From assembly GCA_009746045.1 (NCBI GenBank), contig RPFO01000167.1, forward strand, positions 1,308,074-1,372,073: DNA of 64,000 nt. The letters are read 5' to 3'. The DNA comes from Mesostigma viride. Its lineage: Eukaryota; Streptophyta; Mesostigmatophyceae; Mesostigmatales; Mesostigmataceae. Position 1 is the stretch's first letter; the number at the start of each line of letters is the position of its first letter. Under the pieces are notes generated by a model. That model worked only from the letters and a program-made list of their open reading frames with translations, had not been told where the DNA came from and did not search any database. The position numbers and the translations under genes are program-made. Below, in pieces: positions 43,634 through 53,010 of the stretch.

Positions 43634-44220
43634 TGTATGACGCGTGGACGAGCTGTCGGGCTCATTCGGGACCGACCTGCGCCGAAGGTAGCGTAAGACT
43701 AGCGGTTGTCACGGGGACCCGGAGGTCATAGAGGACAACGAGCCCCCCCCCGACGGGAAGCGCCCGCGTGTGCAAATTAACCCGCGGGAGGCACGCCAGA
43801 CAGATCCCCTGGAGTAGAGTTGATGTTGATAGCTTTAGATAGATGTTGCAGGTAGCTGTTGTAGATAGATTAGACCGGTAGGACTGTTTGCACCCATCCA
43901 TCCATCCATCGGGGTTTATGCTCCGTGACACCCCCAACGGGAGCACGAGTCTAATTAATGTCACGGGGGTACTGCACCGGCCGGCCCTTTTTGTGCCGAG
44001 GCTGAGTGTGGTTCCGGAGTGCAGGCCAAGGTAGCTTTTAACGTACGTCACTAGACCTTGTACCTGCACCAGCCGCCAGGCATTGCGCAACTGTACATGA
44101 TGGGCAGACAGTACACCTTGTACCTGCGCCAGCCGGCAGGACTGCGTGGCGCAATGTGCATGGTAGTCAGTACTTAGAGTGGTGTACCTAGGGGACGTAG
44201 GGAGGCCTCTTTTCAGCTCC
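43634..44220. repeat. Dispersed repeat, copy B, interrupted by the ATCC element
   Basis: Both flanks match copy A (41,645-42,000). The middle (about 43,710-43,960) contains the ATCC-bearing repeat with only three ATCC units and the conserved GCTCCGTGAC...CAACGGGAGC end. Confidence 0.7.
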
Positions 44221-44246
44221 CACCCACCCATGCACCCACGCTGCTA

Positions 44247-44400
44247 AGAGGGGCAACACCTTGTGTTCGAGTATGCTGGGCCCCAGCATGGTGCTACAAT
44301 AACCAAAATTGATAATGATGTGCACTGAGTTTGAAGGTGTGGTATATAGGCTGTCCGTATAAAGCCTAGCACACAAAAATGTGAAATAAATGTTTCTCTA
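44247..44400. repeat. Direct repeat of ~150 bp, copy 2
   Basis: Matches 43,410-43,570 with a few small deletions. Confidence 0.75.
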
Positions 44401-44659
44401 GGTGGCCGGAAGGAATTCCAATGGACCAAAAACAAGAAATGTATGTTTAATTAATTAATTAGTTTATTAATTAATTAATTATGTTCACGTAACGCTGTTA
44501 CATGAAATGATAAAAAAATTAATCAATTCATGCGGTCTAGAGCCCTCGGCCGTTGAGCGGCGGTCTAAGCACCACTTCACAGTTGGGGTGGGTTACGCAC
44601 CCCATAGTGGTCTAATAACCCAGTTGGAACGCCAGATCAGTTCTTCGAGGACTTGAATA

Positions 44660-46170
44660 AATTATCTTGAGGGGGCCACCCCGGCCCGCCACTTCTTGGT
44701 TATGCTGCTCGACGCCAATGCCACGCTCCCCGTGGGCACTGCTGGCAGTCGCTTTGCGCCTGCCGGCACGGCTGCCGGCTAACGACAACACCTCCTTGTT
44801 TTCTGCCTTTTTGCGGGATAGCGGGATGGTTGCTGTCAACTGCCACTTCCAACGTCCCTCACAGGACTTGGTCACTTTTCGCCCGGGCCCTAACTAACGA
44901 CCATCAGGCCTGTCTGGACTACGCGGTGGTATGGCAGCCCAGGTCCACTTCGGTTCTGGATACTCGATCGAGTGTTCGACGGTCCCACCTACGGTGTGCC
45001 GGCTCTGACCACCGGTTGGTGCGTGCGACCATCCGGAACCGGTTCCATGCCCCCAAGCGCCGCGCCCCAGTGGCACGTACGTCTCGTGACTGGTCTGCGC
45101 TACGCCCGGTCCGGGGGGATCCTGAGGACTGGACGGACGCCGAGCAGGAGCGGAACAGGTGCCGACGGGCGTGCCTGGCTGGCCGGCGGCCGGCTGGACG
45201 CCCAGGCGGACGTCGACGCGCTGGCCCATGCAGGGTGCTCCCAACGCTGCCATTTTAATTGTGGGCTTTGCTGCCCGCGCCCCGTTGCTGGCGGCCCGGC
45301 ACCTGCCGGTCATGCCCCGCCGCCGCCCCGGCCCGCTCTACCGCCAGGACCCTAAGGTCTTGGCTGCCCGGCATGCACCGCCTCAAGCGTATAACAGGGA
45401 CCCGTTGCTGAAACCGGTGCTCATGGCCGCCCTTGTGGAGGCCTACGCACATGCTCAGGACGCAGAGGCGGCCCAGTGCATCGCAGATGCCAAGGCCTGC
45501 CAAGCTCGCAACCAGAGCGCAAGGACATGTGGTACCACCTCGACCGGCCCGGCGGCAGGCGGCAGCGCAGTGACCCCGGTGGAGCACACAGGGGACGGCA
45601 CGGCGCCGGTCAGCCTTGACCGCTGGTTGGCCCACAATGTTTCCTTGACACTGAGGTGGGGCTCGAGCCCCTCCCCCGCCGCTTCACCCCGAGACGGCCG
45701 CCCGTCTCGGTGTTGCCGGACCCGGCCCCCCCGCCGCCTGCGCCCCCCTCGATCCTCGGCCACGGACTACCAAGTCGATCCCCGCCTTGCAGGAGGGCTA
45801 CCTTGCCACCAACGGCGTCGTCCACCCCTTCACTTTTGAAGGAATTGGACGGCGCCCTAGTTGCTCGCCTGCGGTACGACGCGGCGCGGTCGGTGCCGAC
45901 CACCTTTTGGCTGAGCTGCTGAAGACCCCTGCCCTGGCGGTGTGGGAGCTTCTGCTGGTGTTCTCACTGTTCTGCAACCGTGTCCTGCTCTCTGATGAGC
46001 CTCTGCCTGCTGAGTGGCAGACGGCCATCCGAGTCATGCTGTACAAGAAGGGCTCTGCTGCTGACCCCGGTAACTATCGGTGTCTGCCTCCAGTGCGCCG
46101 CCGCTGAAGGTCTTCATGCACATGATGCTGCACCGACTCCGCGCCGCGCTGGACCAACACCTGCATGGGT
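44660..46170 (+). mobile_element. Degenerate LINE copy 2, endonuclease and 5' RT part
   Basis: The 5' part shows an apurinic-type endonuclease remnant (LDYAVVWQP..., then G-S-D-H-R at about 45,001-45,015, the conserved SDH motif). A linker follows, then the start of reverse transcriptase (EWQTAIRVMLYKKGSAADPG, NYRCLPP). Several frameshifts split it. It is interrupted at 46,171 by a SINE-like insertion and continues at 46,541. Confidence 0.75.
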
Positions 46171-46181
46171 GAGTCTCAGAT

Positions 46182-46530
46182 TAATCAATTAATTAATTAA
46201 ACTTGTGCTCCCGTTGGAGAGTCACGGAGCACCGAATTAAGTGCTTTTAATCCCTGCATGTGCACAACAGGAAGAAGGGCAGAGACCCCCTTTCTCCTTC
46301 ATGCCAGAGGCATGCCACAGCGGCAATCGGACACGCCATAGACGATCGGGCAAGTGCTGTGGGTGCAATAAGACCCATGTGAGCATATCATCAGTAACAA
46401 GTAGCGTGGGCAAGTAAACTGATCATAGCCAGGCCTTAGCATGGCTGTACAAGGGCTATATAAGCTGAGGCTATGGCCGGTTGTGTACCGTGCTGTTAGC
46501 GGTGCACGTGACTAAGTATATCGTGTCATC
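46182..46530 (-). mobile_element. SINE-like insertion (349 bp) with 11-bp target duplication
   Basis: Flanked by perfect 11-bp direct repeats GAGTCTCAGAT (46,171-46,181 and 46,531-46,541). Removing the insert rejoins the LINE coding sequence. Read on the minus strand it ends with CTCTCCAACGGGAGCAC followed by a (TTAA)n tail, the structure expected of a LINE-mobilised short element. No coding capacity. The other end is GATGACACGATATACTTAG. Its internal promoter type is unclear. Confidence 0.8.
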
Positions 46531-46540
46531 GAGTCTCAGA

Positions 46541-47790
46541 TGGGTTTCCGTCGTGGTCGTAACACTGTCATGGCTGTGTTTGTCGCGCGGCGGTTGATGG
46601 AGGAGGTGCGTCGCCTTTGCCCTGACAGTTTGCCGCTAGTCTTCATTTTTGTTGAGTATATCAAGGTCTTTGACACGGTCCTCTGGGAGGCTCTTTCATG
46701 GGCCATCCTAGCTCTGGATCGGGTACCACCAGCGTTTATCGCTACCATTCGTCGACTGTATGAGGGCTCACAGGCAGTAGTGCGGACTGCGGAAGGCACC
46801 ACCCCACCATTCCCCCTTCACCACGGGGTGTGGCAAGGTTGTGTCCTGTCCCCATATCTGTTCATAATTTATTGTCGTGGATCACGTCGACCATGATGCG
46901 CCGGGCACGTGGGCTCTTTACTGCTCGAGGTTCGAGCCCGGCTTGGACATCCTTAATGAGGGCAAACACGGCGGCGTCGACACGGCCGGGCTACCGCCTG
47001 TCCGACTTGATTTATGCGGATGACACCACCCTCATCGCGCGCCCGGCCCGAGCACATTCAGACCTGGCTGGACTGTCTGGGCTTGGAGGCGAGGGCGGTG
47101 GGGTTGGAGATTAGTGTCAAAACTGAGGCGGCGATGACCAGTGATTGTTGGGGCTTCCAGTCGCCCGCCGCTGCCGCGGCTGCAAGACGGGACGGAGGTC
47201 CCGTTCCGTGATCGCTTCAAACTGCTGGGGAGCATGCTCCCCGACACCGCCGACGATGTGGACACCCGCCTCGGCCTGGCTAGCTGGGCTAGGCATCGTT
47301 CGCTCAAAACCTACTGGCACTCGAAGGCCCTCGGCGAGCACCGCAAGCGCATGCTCTTCAAGGTCCTGGTCCTCATGTACGGTGCTCACCTATGGCGCCG
47401 AGGCATGGACGCTCACGGACACGCTGCTCGCCACTAGACGGCACGGTAACCAGGATGCTCCGTCAGGCCCTGAATGTAGGTTTTTGCACGCATAGGTAGA
47501 CCTTTAGAATCTTTGTACCAGGGCATGCCTCGCATTTCGGACGAGATTATCGACAGCGTAGGATAGCATTCGTAGGACATCTTGCTCGCACCAGCCAGGT
47601 AGACACCGACCTCGGTCTGGACGGCCCCCAGCGTCTTTGCCAGCCAGGGCGGCATAGTCCTGACCTGGCCTGGCCCCAAGGTCATACCTAGAAGAAGGTA
47701 GGCAAACATGTCATGACCTACCCATCGAGCAGTTGCTGGCCGACCTAGTGGTCCCATCCCCGTTTGAACATCGAGAGAGTGTTGAGTTGG
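46541..47790 (+). mobile_element. Degenerate LINE copy 2, RT palm and thumb
   Basis: Continues after the insertion with MGFRRGRNTVMAVFVARRLM, FDTVLWEAL, HHGVWQGCVLSPYLF, then YADD at 47,013-47,024 and KTEA/GASSRPPLPRLQDGTEVP-type thumb sequence. At least four frameshifts. Same family as 1,607-2,936. It loses similarity to that copy at about 47,785. Confidence 0.85.
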
Positions 47791-47793
47791 CCG

Positions 47794-48280
47794 TCACTCG
47801 TCAGGCGCGTTCAGGGCAGCGAGCTGCTCAGCGATTGGCGCCAGCTGCTCCGCCACTGCAGCTCGGATGGAGTCCGTGCTGGGGGAGGTGCCGCTCTGCG
47901 AGGATGCTACAACTGCTGTGGCTGCCCGTCTGCGCTCATGCAGGAGGCTCCTGAGGCCAGCGTAGCCAATCTGGGTGATGTCCTGGGCGTCGCAGCGCAG
48001 GTAGCTGCACATGATGACTGCCTTCAAGAGTACGCCTCCGGTTCTTCTTGAAGCAGCCATTCCCAGTTGGGCTTGGTGACCTTGTCGCCAGGGGTAGGCA
48101 GAAAAAGTTTGTCATGGCGGGCCAGGAACTTGATAACATCGTCACATTGTTCCTTCGTGAGCGTAAAGATTTCCAAGATAAAAAAATCCCGCTGGCCGGC
48201 GCCGAAGCGGCGGATATCCCATTTGGTATGGAAAGTTCGGGTTTTCTTGGGAATGGGCGACGAATTTGGTGTAGAGCATT
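47794..48280 (-). pseudogene. Truncated minus-strand coding remnant at the palindrome edge
   Basis: Reading leftward from 48,280, an open frame (PKKTRTFHTKWDIRRFGAGQ, RDFFILEIFTLTKEQCDDVI, KFLARHDKLFLPTPGDKVTK, PNWEWLLQEEPEAYS) stops at about 48,041. It continues after a one-base shift as KAVIMCSYLRCDAQDITQIG, YAGLRSLLHERRRAA..., to a stop at 47,794. Composition is protein-like. Its 5' part is missing because the palindrome begins at 48,281. It may be algal, from a transposon, or the other unique end of the virus. No family recognised. Confidence 0.5.
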
Positions 48281-48371
48281 CTAGCCCGGGCCGACCCGAC
48301 CCCCTGTCGGCCCCCTGTCAGCCCGCTTTTCAAAGTATGACAGCTGGCACTCTAATGCTGGCACACTAGCA

Positions 48372-48400
48372 GAAAAAAGTGTAGGTGTGATATAGGTATC
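48372..48400 (+). promoter_or_regulatory. Viral promoter: A-tract, GTGTAGGT, TATA
   Basis: AGAAAAAAGTGTAGGTGTGA then TATAGG directly before ATG at 48,401. The same arrangement precedes 48,789 and, with variation, 59,958. The mirror copy precedes the gene starting at 54,143 on the minus strand. Confidence 0.6.
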
Positions 48401-48709
48401 ATGCCAGTAAAACGAATGTTCCCGGCTGGCGACCCGCCTGGCCGTCATCATCTAGGCGTGATCAACCAATTCAACCGCAACCTGTACGAGCTCCGGCTTG
48501 AAGCCATGCGCAGGAATATGCGCGTCGTTGAACGGCAAAGAGCAATCGAGGCCGAAATGGCCGCCCAGGCCCAGGCCCAGGCCATAGCCCAAGCAGCGGC
48601 CGGCCAGCTGCAGTGGGTGGTGGAGGTGCACGAGCAGCAACAACACCGCACGCGACGACGTGTACGGCGGACCAAGAGGCGCCGGGGGGGAAGCGCTAGG
48701 GCCCGCTAG
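48401..48709 (+). CDS. Small basic virus protein, paralogue 1 (left arm)
   Basis: 102 residues: a Pro-containing N-terminus (MPVKRMFPAGDPPGRHH), a helical Ala/Gln-rich middle (AEMAAQAQAQAIAQAAAGQ) and an Arg-rich C-terminus (RTRRRVRRTKRRRGGSARAR). Highly basic; it may bind DNA or RNA or be packaged, but no family is recognised. It is a paralogue of the next gene: same start (MPV.R.F), the same LEAMRRN motif and an almost identical C-terminus. It has its own promoter motif directly upstream. Confidence 0.75.
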   Translation: MPVKRMFPAGDPPGRHHLGVINQFNRNLYELRLEAMRRNMRVVERQRAIEAEMAAQAQAQAIAQAAAGQLQWVVEVHEQQQHRTRRRVRRTKRRRGGSARAR

Positions 48710-48755
48710 CCCGGCCCGACCCGACCCCTTGTAAAGCTGGCACTATAATGCTGGC

Positions 48756-48788
48756 AAAAAAAAAAAGTGTAGGTAGGGTATAAGTATC
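48756..48788 (+). promoter_or_regulatory. Viral promoter: A11, GTGTAGGTAG, TATAAG
   Basis: A-run 48,756-48,766, then GTGTAGGTAGGG and TATAAGTATC before ATG at 48,789. It parallels the motif at 48,372-48,400. Confidence 0.6.
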
Positions 48789-49217
48789 ATGCCAGTACAA
48801 CGAAGGTTCGAATCGGGTGTCGACCGGCCTGGCAGCTATCTTGCGTACCGCCGGGCGGTCAACGCGCCACCTTACTACCGCGACCCGTACGAGCGTAGAC
48901 TCGAAGCCATGCGCAGGAATTTGCAATATGGTGGCATTGAACGGCCAAGAGACCTGCGGTACGCCGTTATCGCCGTGCTCGGGGACCAGGCCATGGCCTG
49001 GGCAAGAGCCCAGGAAGCGGCGGACCAGGCCGCACGGCGGGTGGTGCACGAGCAGCAACAACACCGCGCGCAACGACGTGTACGGCGGACCAAGAGGCGC
49101 CGGGGGGGAAGCGCTAGGGCCCGTGACCCTTGCAATTTTGTCCCTTGCAATAGATATAGACGATGGAAGAGGGCACGTCCCCACCCGAGTCCACGCACGT
49201 ACCGCGCCGAAAAATGA
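48789..49217 (+). CDS. Small basic virus protein, paralogue 2 (left arm)
   Basis: 142 residues. MPVQRRFESGVDRPGSY at the start, YERRLEAMRRNLQYGG in the middle, HEQQQHRAQRRVRRTKRRR and GGSARAR as in paralogue 1. An extra 30-residue tail runs past the position where paralogue 1 stops (TAG lost) and overlaps the start of the next gene by 55 bases in another frame. The pair looks like a tandem duplication including promoter and 3' sequence. Function unknown. Confidence 0.7.
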   Translation: MPVQRRFESGVDRPGSYLAYRRAVNAPPYYRDPYERRLEAMRRNLQYGGIERPRDLRYAVIAVLGDQAMAWARAQEAADQAARRVVHEQQQHRAQRRVRRTKRRRGGSARARDPCNFVPCNRYRRWKRARPHPSPRTYRAEK

Positions 49218-49534
49218 AGGCGGACGGCACGTACTACACCCCCCCGCCCCCGCCACCTCCTCCCGGCCCGGTGCTTCGGGCACTCAAGTACATCGTGCAG
49301 TCCCCGCTGGGGGCCCCACTCCGGTTTCTGGTGACGTACGGGGTAGAGGGAGACGGGTTTGTACCGGCCTACGAGGCGATGTTCAGACTGACCCTGTTGA
49401 TGGCCGTGACCCTCGCGTTCTTCGTGTATTTCCTGGTCAAGATGTGGCGTCGCCCCGTCACGCTTGACTTCACCCCGGCCGTGGCGGCCGTAAAGAGGCT
49501 CCCCACTCCAAGCAGCGGGCCGACAGTGGGCTGA
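49163..49534 (+). CDS. Small single-pass membrane protein (left arm, intact)
   Basis: 123 residues with a Pro-rich N-terminal part (TYYTPPPPPPPPGP), a soluble segment (VLRALKYIVQSPLGAPLRFL) and one transmembrane helix (MFRLTLLMAVTLAFFVYFLV), followed by a basic stop-transfer sequence (KMWRRP). ATG at 49,163 gives the full frame. The frame depends on seven Cs at 49,239-49,245. The right-arm copy has six and is broken. Possibly a virion membrane protein; no family recognised. Confidence 0.7.
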   Translation: MEEGTSPPESTHVPRRKMKADGTYYTPPPPPPPPGPVLRALKYIVQSPLGAPLRFLVTYGVEGDGFVPAYEAMFRLTLLMAVTLAFFVYFLVKMWRRPVTLDFTPAVAAVKRLPTPSSGPTVG

Positions 49535-49565
49535 GTAATTATCCATCGCAGTATTATCCATCACC

Positions 49566-50044
49566 ATGTTCATGCTATTGCTCGTGATCATCCTGCTGTT
49601 TGTGATCTTCATGATGCGTAACATGCCCGAACCCGCTACCCCCCCTCGGACCCCGGTGCAGCCGCCGTGGCGTACGAGGCCACCCCCAACCCGGAGCCGG
49701 ACAGCACGGCCGCGGCCCCCGCGAACACGGTAGACCCCCGCGCGCCTGAGGAGAAGGCCGAGCGCGTGCGCTTCAAGGAGGCGATACCCGGAATGGTCAC
49801 CAACGTGCAGTCGATGATCGTGGACAGCGTGAACCCCGTGTCCATGTTGGGCGGCCTCATGAGCGGGTTCGGCATGATTCCCAACAAGGCGGCCGACAAG
49901 GTCAGCAAGGCGGGCGCCAAGATCACCAAGGCCGTGGTGGGGCACACCCCGGGCGGTGCGCTGATGCAGGCGTTCAAGGACAAGAAGAGCGCGCGGTGCA
50001 AGGCCAAGAAGTTCTTCAGCTGGGGGTTCGCCAAGTGCAAGTAG
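49566..50044 (+). CDS. Small membrane protein split by a one-base frameshift (left arm)
   Basis: ATG at 49,566 opens a strongly hydrophobic N-terminus (MFMLLLVIILLFVIFMMRNM) that runs out of frame after the seven Cs at 49,639-49,645. In the frame one base away, the protein continues (AVAYEATPNPEPD..., PGMVTNVQSMIVDSVNPVSM, LGGLMSGFGMIPNKAADKVS) to KKFFSWGFAKCK and stop. One more C would join them into about 158 residues. Both palindrome arms carry the same seven Cs, so this could be a real frameshift site, a mutation before duplication, or a systematic error. Confidence 0.65.
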
Positions 50045-50072
50045 CGCCGAGGGGCGGGAGCAGCGGGAGAGC

Positions 50073-50625
50073 TTGGATGTTCTTCTCCCCCCCGTTTTTG
50101 AGAAGCCTATCCACGATCTCGCTCGAAACGGGATTCTCACCCCCCGCCAGTTTTTTTGGCAAGGAGAAGCCTATCCAACAACATTGCTCGATAATGCCCG
50201 GAGAGGGCGTCTTAAATTTGTTCGATGGTCGAGCAGGGTTTAAGAGGAGGGGAATTTGGATAGTCTTCTTTTGGTAGTCTTCTTTTTGGAGAGAAAAAAA
50301 AAGTATTTTATGGCGTAAGGAATTTTTTTGGGGGGGGTATAGGCTATAGGGTATAGGCCTGGGGGGAATAATAGTTGCGGCCGGGCCCGAAAAAGAAGCC
50401 TATCCAAGAGAAGCCTATCCACGAACATTGCCCGAGAACTGCGGGAGAGGGCGTCTTAAATTTACTCAACCCCTCACCAGGGGTTGTCAGGGGTCGAGTT
50501 TGGATAGTCTTCTCTTTTTTTTCCTGGTGACGGATGGATGGGCCGGGGTTGGCAGGGGTTGTATTGGATAGGCTTCTCTTTTTTGGGTCGGAGAAGGCTA
50601 TCCAAGGCGGGGCCGTGTTGAGAGC
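50073..50625. repeat. 12-mer site block, left arm (8 sites)
   Basis: Eight exact matches to AGAAGNCTATCC or its complement at 50,101, 50,165, 50,258(c), 50,394, 50,409, 50,502(c), 50,566(c) and 50,592, plus near matches (GGATGTTCTTCT at the start, GGTAGTCTTCT at 50,273). Two modules of about 105 bp are each bounded by facing 12-mers and contain GCGTCTTAAATTT. The sequence between sites is GC-rich and non-coding. It resembles a protein-binding array such as an origin, a telomere-associated site or a recombination site. Confidence 0.8.
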
Positions 50626-51273
50626 CCCCGAAAAAAAAATGTCCGCAGTGGTTAATGGATGCGGCCGCCACCCCCCCGTGGGCCGGCCTGCAGTGGTGGA
50701 CGCCCCCGCCAAGTGGGTGTGCGCGACGGGAAGATCGTGCTTGCCACCCCGGTCGATGTGCCCGCTGACGTGAGCAAAGACGAGCGATGACGTCAGCAAG
50801 TATACAGCACACCTACGTCCCGGCACACCCCGCCCCGGGTTTGTGGAGGGGTGGCGCTGCGTGCCCCCGAACAGTGGTGGTGACAGATGCCAGCAAAGAT
50901 ACCGTAAGATTCCAAACGACATCCCGCGCGCTCCGCGCCGCCGATGATGGTGACAGGGCAGCGAAGAGGCATGCAGCGTGCCACGTGTCCGATTTCTATT
51001 GGCTAAATGCAAAAAAGCCCCCATCACACACCGATTCGGGTGGTGACAGGGGCCAGTGGGTGACAGACGCCAGCATAAGTGTCAATCTTTGAAAAATGAT
51101 CACGCCGAGCGGTGGTTACCAGGGGAGGTGTCAGAGTTTGGCAGCATAAGGGCAAAAAAAATATCTAAAGTGACAGTATATAAGTACCTTCCAACAGGAA
51201 GAGCCCGGACTTTGACACCGGGTGTCAAAGTTTGACAGGGACCCCCTGGCTCCTCCCCGCCCGGATTCAGTGG
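50626..51273. other. Terminal segment of left arm
   Basis: No convincing gene. A 43-codon frame (50,659-50,790; MRPPPP...VRDGKIVLATPVDVPA) looks protein-like, but the mirror copy is shifted by one base. The segment has many TGACAG/TGTCAA and GCCAGCA/TGGCAG motifs and a 19-bp palindrome TTTGACACCGGGTGTCAAA at 51,211-51,229. It ends in the perfect palindrome axis. Confidence 0.6.
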
Positions 51274-51447
51274 CCACTGAATCCGGGCGGGGAGGAGCCA
51301 GGGGGTCCCTGTCAAACTTTGACACCCGGTGTCAAAGTCCGGGCTCTTCCTGTTGGAAGGTACTTATATACTGTCACTTTAGATATTTTTTTTGCCCTTA
51401 TGCTGCCAAACTCTGACACCTCCCCTGGTAACCACCGCTCGGCGTGA
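51100..51447. repeat. Palindrome centre (hairpin tip)
   Basis: Perfect inverted repeat around 51,273/51,274, with GATTCAGTGGCCACTGAATC at the axis and no spacer. If single-stranded it would fold into a hairpin with essentially no loop. Confidence 0.95.
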
Positions 51448-51920
51448 TCATTTTTCAAAGATTGACACTTATGCTGGCGTCTGTCACCCACTGGCCCCTG
51501 TCACCACCCGAATCGGTGTGTGATGGGGGCTTTTTTGCATTTAGCCAATAGAAATCGGACACGTGGCACGCTGCATGCCTCTTCGCTGCCCTGTCACCAT
51601 CATCGGCGGCGCGGAGCGCGCGGGATGTCGTTTGGAATCTTACGGTATCTTTGCTGGCATCTGTCACCACCACTGTTCGGGGGCACGCAGCGCCACCCCT
51701 CCACAAACCCGGGGCGGGGTGTGCCGGGACGTAGGTGTGCTGTATACTTGCTGACGTCATCGCTCGTCTTTGCTCACGTCAGCGGGCACATCGACCGGGG
51801 TGGCAAGCACGATCTTCCCGTCGCGCACACCCACTTGGCGGGGGCGTCCACCACTGCAGGCCGGCCCACGGGGGGTGGCGGCCGCATCCATTAACCACTG
51901 CGGACATTTTTTTTTCGGGG

Positions 51921-52472
51921 GCTCTCAACACGGCCCCGCCTTGGATAGCCTTCTCCGACCCAAAAAAGAGAAGCCTATCCAATACAACCCCTGCCAACCC
52001 CGGCCCATCCATCCGTCACCAGGAAAAAAAAGAGAAGACTATCCAAACTCGACCCCTGACAACCCCTGGTGAGGGGTTGAGTAAATTTAAGACGCCCTCT
52101 CCCGCAGTTCTCGGGCAATGTTCGTGGATAGGCTTCTCTTGGATAGGCTTCTTTTTCGGGCCCGGCCGCAACTATTATTCCCCCCAGGCCTATACCCTAT
52201 AGCCTATACCCCCCCCAAAAAAATTCCTTACGCCATAAAATACTTTTTTTTTCTCTCCAAAAAGAAGACTACCAAAAGAAGACTATCCAAATTCCCCTCC
52301 TCTTAAACCCTGCTCGACCATCGAACAAATTTAAGACGCCCTCTCCGGGCATTATCGAGCAATGTTGTTGGATAGGCTTCTCCTTGCCAAAAAACTGGCG
52401 GGGGGTGAGAATCCCGTTTCGAGCGAGATCGTGGATAGGCTTCTCAAAAACGGGGGGGAGAAGAACATCCAA
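51921..52472. repeat. 12-mer site block, right arm
   Basis: Mirror image of 50,073-50,625, with one base fewer in the T7/A6 run (50,151-50,157 versus 52,389-52,394). Confidence 0.85.
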
Positions 52473-52500
52473 GCTCTCCCGCTGCTCCCGCCCCTCGGCG

Positions 52501-52979
52501 CTACTTGCACTTGGCGAACCCCCAGCTGAAGAACTTCTTGGCCTTGCACCGCGCGCTCTTCTTGTCCTTGAACGCCTGCATCAGCGCACCGCCCGGGGTG
52601 TGCCCCACCACGGCCTTGGTGATCTTGGCGCCCGCCTTGCTGACCTTGTCGGCCGCCTTGTTGGGAATCATGCCGAACCCGCTCATGAGGCCGCCCAACA
52701 TGGACACGGGGTTCACGCTGTCCACGATCATCGACTGCACGTTGGTGACCATTCCGGGTATCGCCTCCTTGAAGCGCACGCGCTCGGCCTTCTCCTCAGG
52801 CGCGCGGGGGTCTACCGTGTTCGCGGGGGCCGCGGCCGTGCTGTCCGGCTCCGGGTTGGGGGTGGCCTCGTACGCCACGGCGGCTGCACCGGGGTCCGAG
52901 GGGGGGTAGCGGGTTCGGGCATGTTACGCATCATGAAGATCACAAACAGCAGGATGATCACGAGCAATAGCATGAACAT
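52501..52979 (-). CDS. Small membrane protein split by a one-base frameshift (right arm)
   Basis: Mirror copy of 49,566-50,044, with the same hydrophobic start, the same seven-base run (G7 near 52,900-52,906 on this strand) and the same out-of-frame C-terminal part ending KKFFSWGFAKCK. Sequence identical in the parts compared. Confidence 0.6.
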
Positions 52980-53010
52980 GGTGATGGATAATACTGCGAT
53001 GGATAATTAC

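Noticed and set aside
46182-46530. Solo LTR
   Set aside because: The 11-bp target duplication and the TTAA tail fit LINE-type insertion better than the 4-6 bp duplications of LTR elements.
48875-50140. 421-codon minus-strand frame and its mirror (52,384-53,310)
   Set aside because: Antisense to four compact plus-strand genes with membrane helices and shared promoters; high GC keeps it open.
50344-51027. 227-codon minus-strand frame in the left arm
   Set aside because: Its mirror copy is broken by a one-base difference and it crosses the 12-mer block and repeats.
51131-51416. Identical 64-codon frames on both strands at the palindrome axis
   Set aside because: Any frame there is mirrored by the palindrome; the content is not protein-like.
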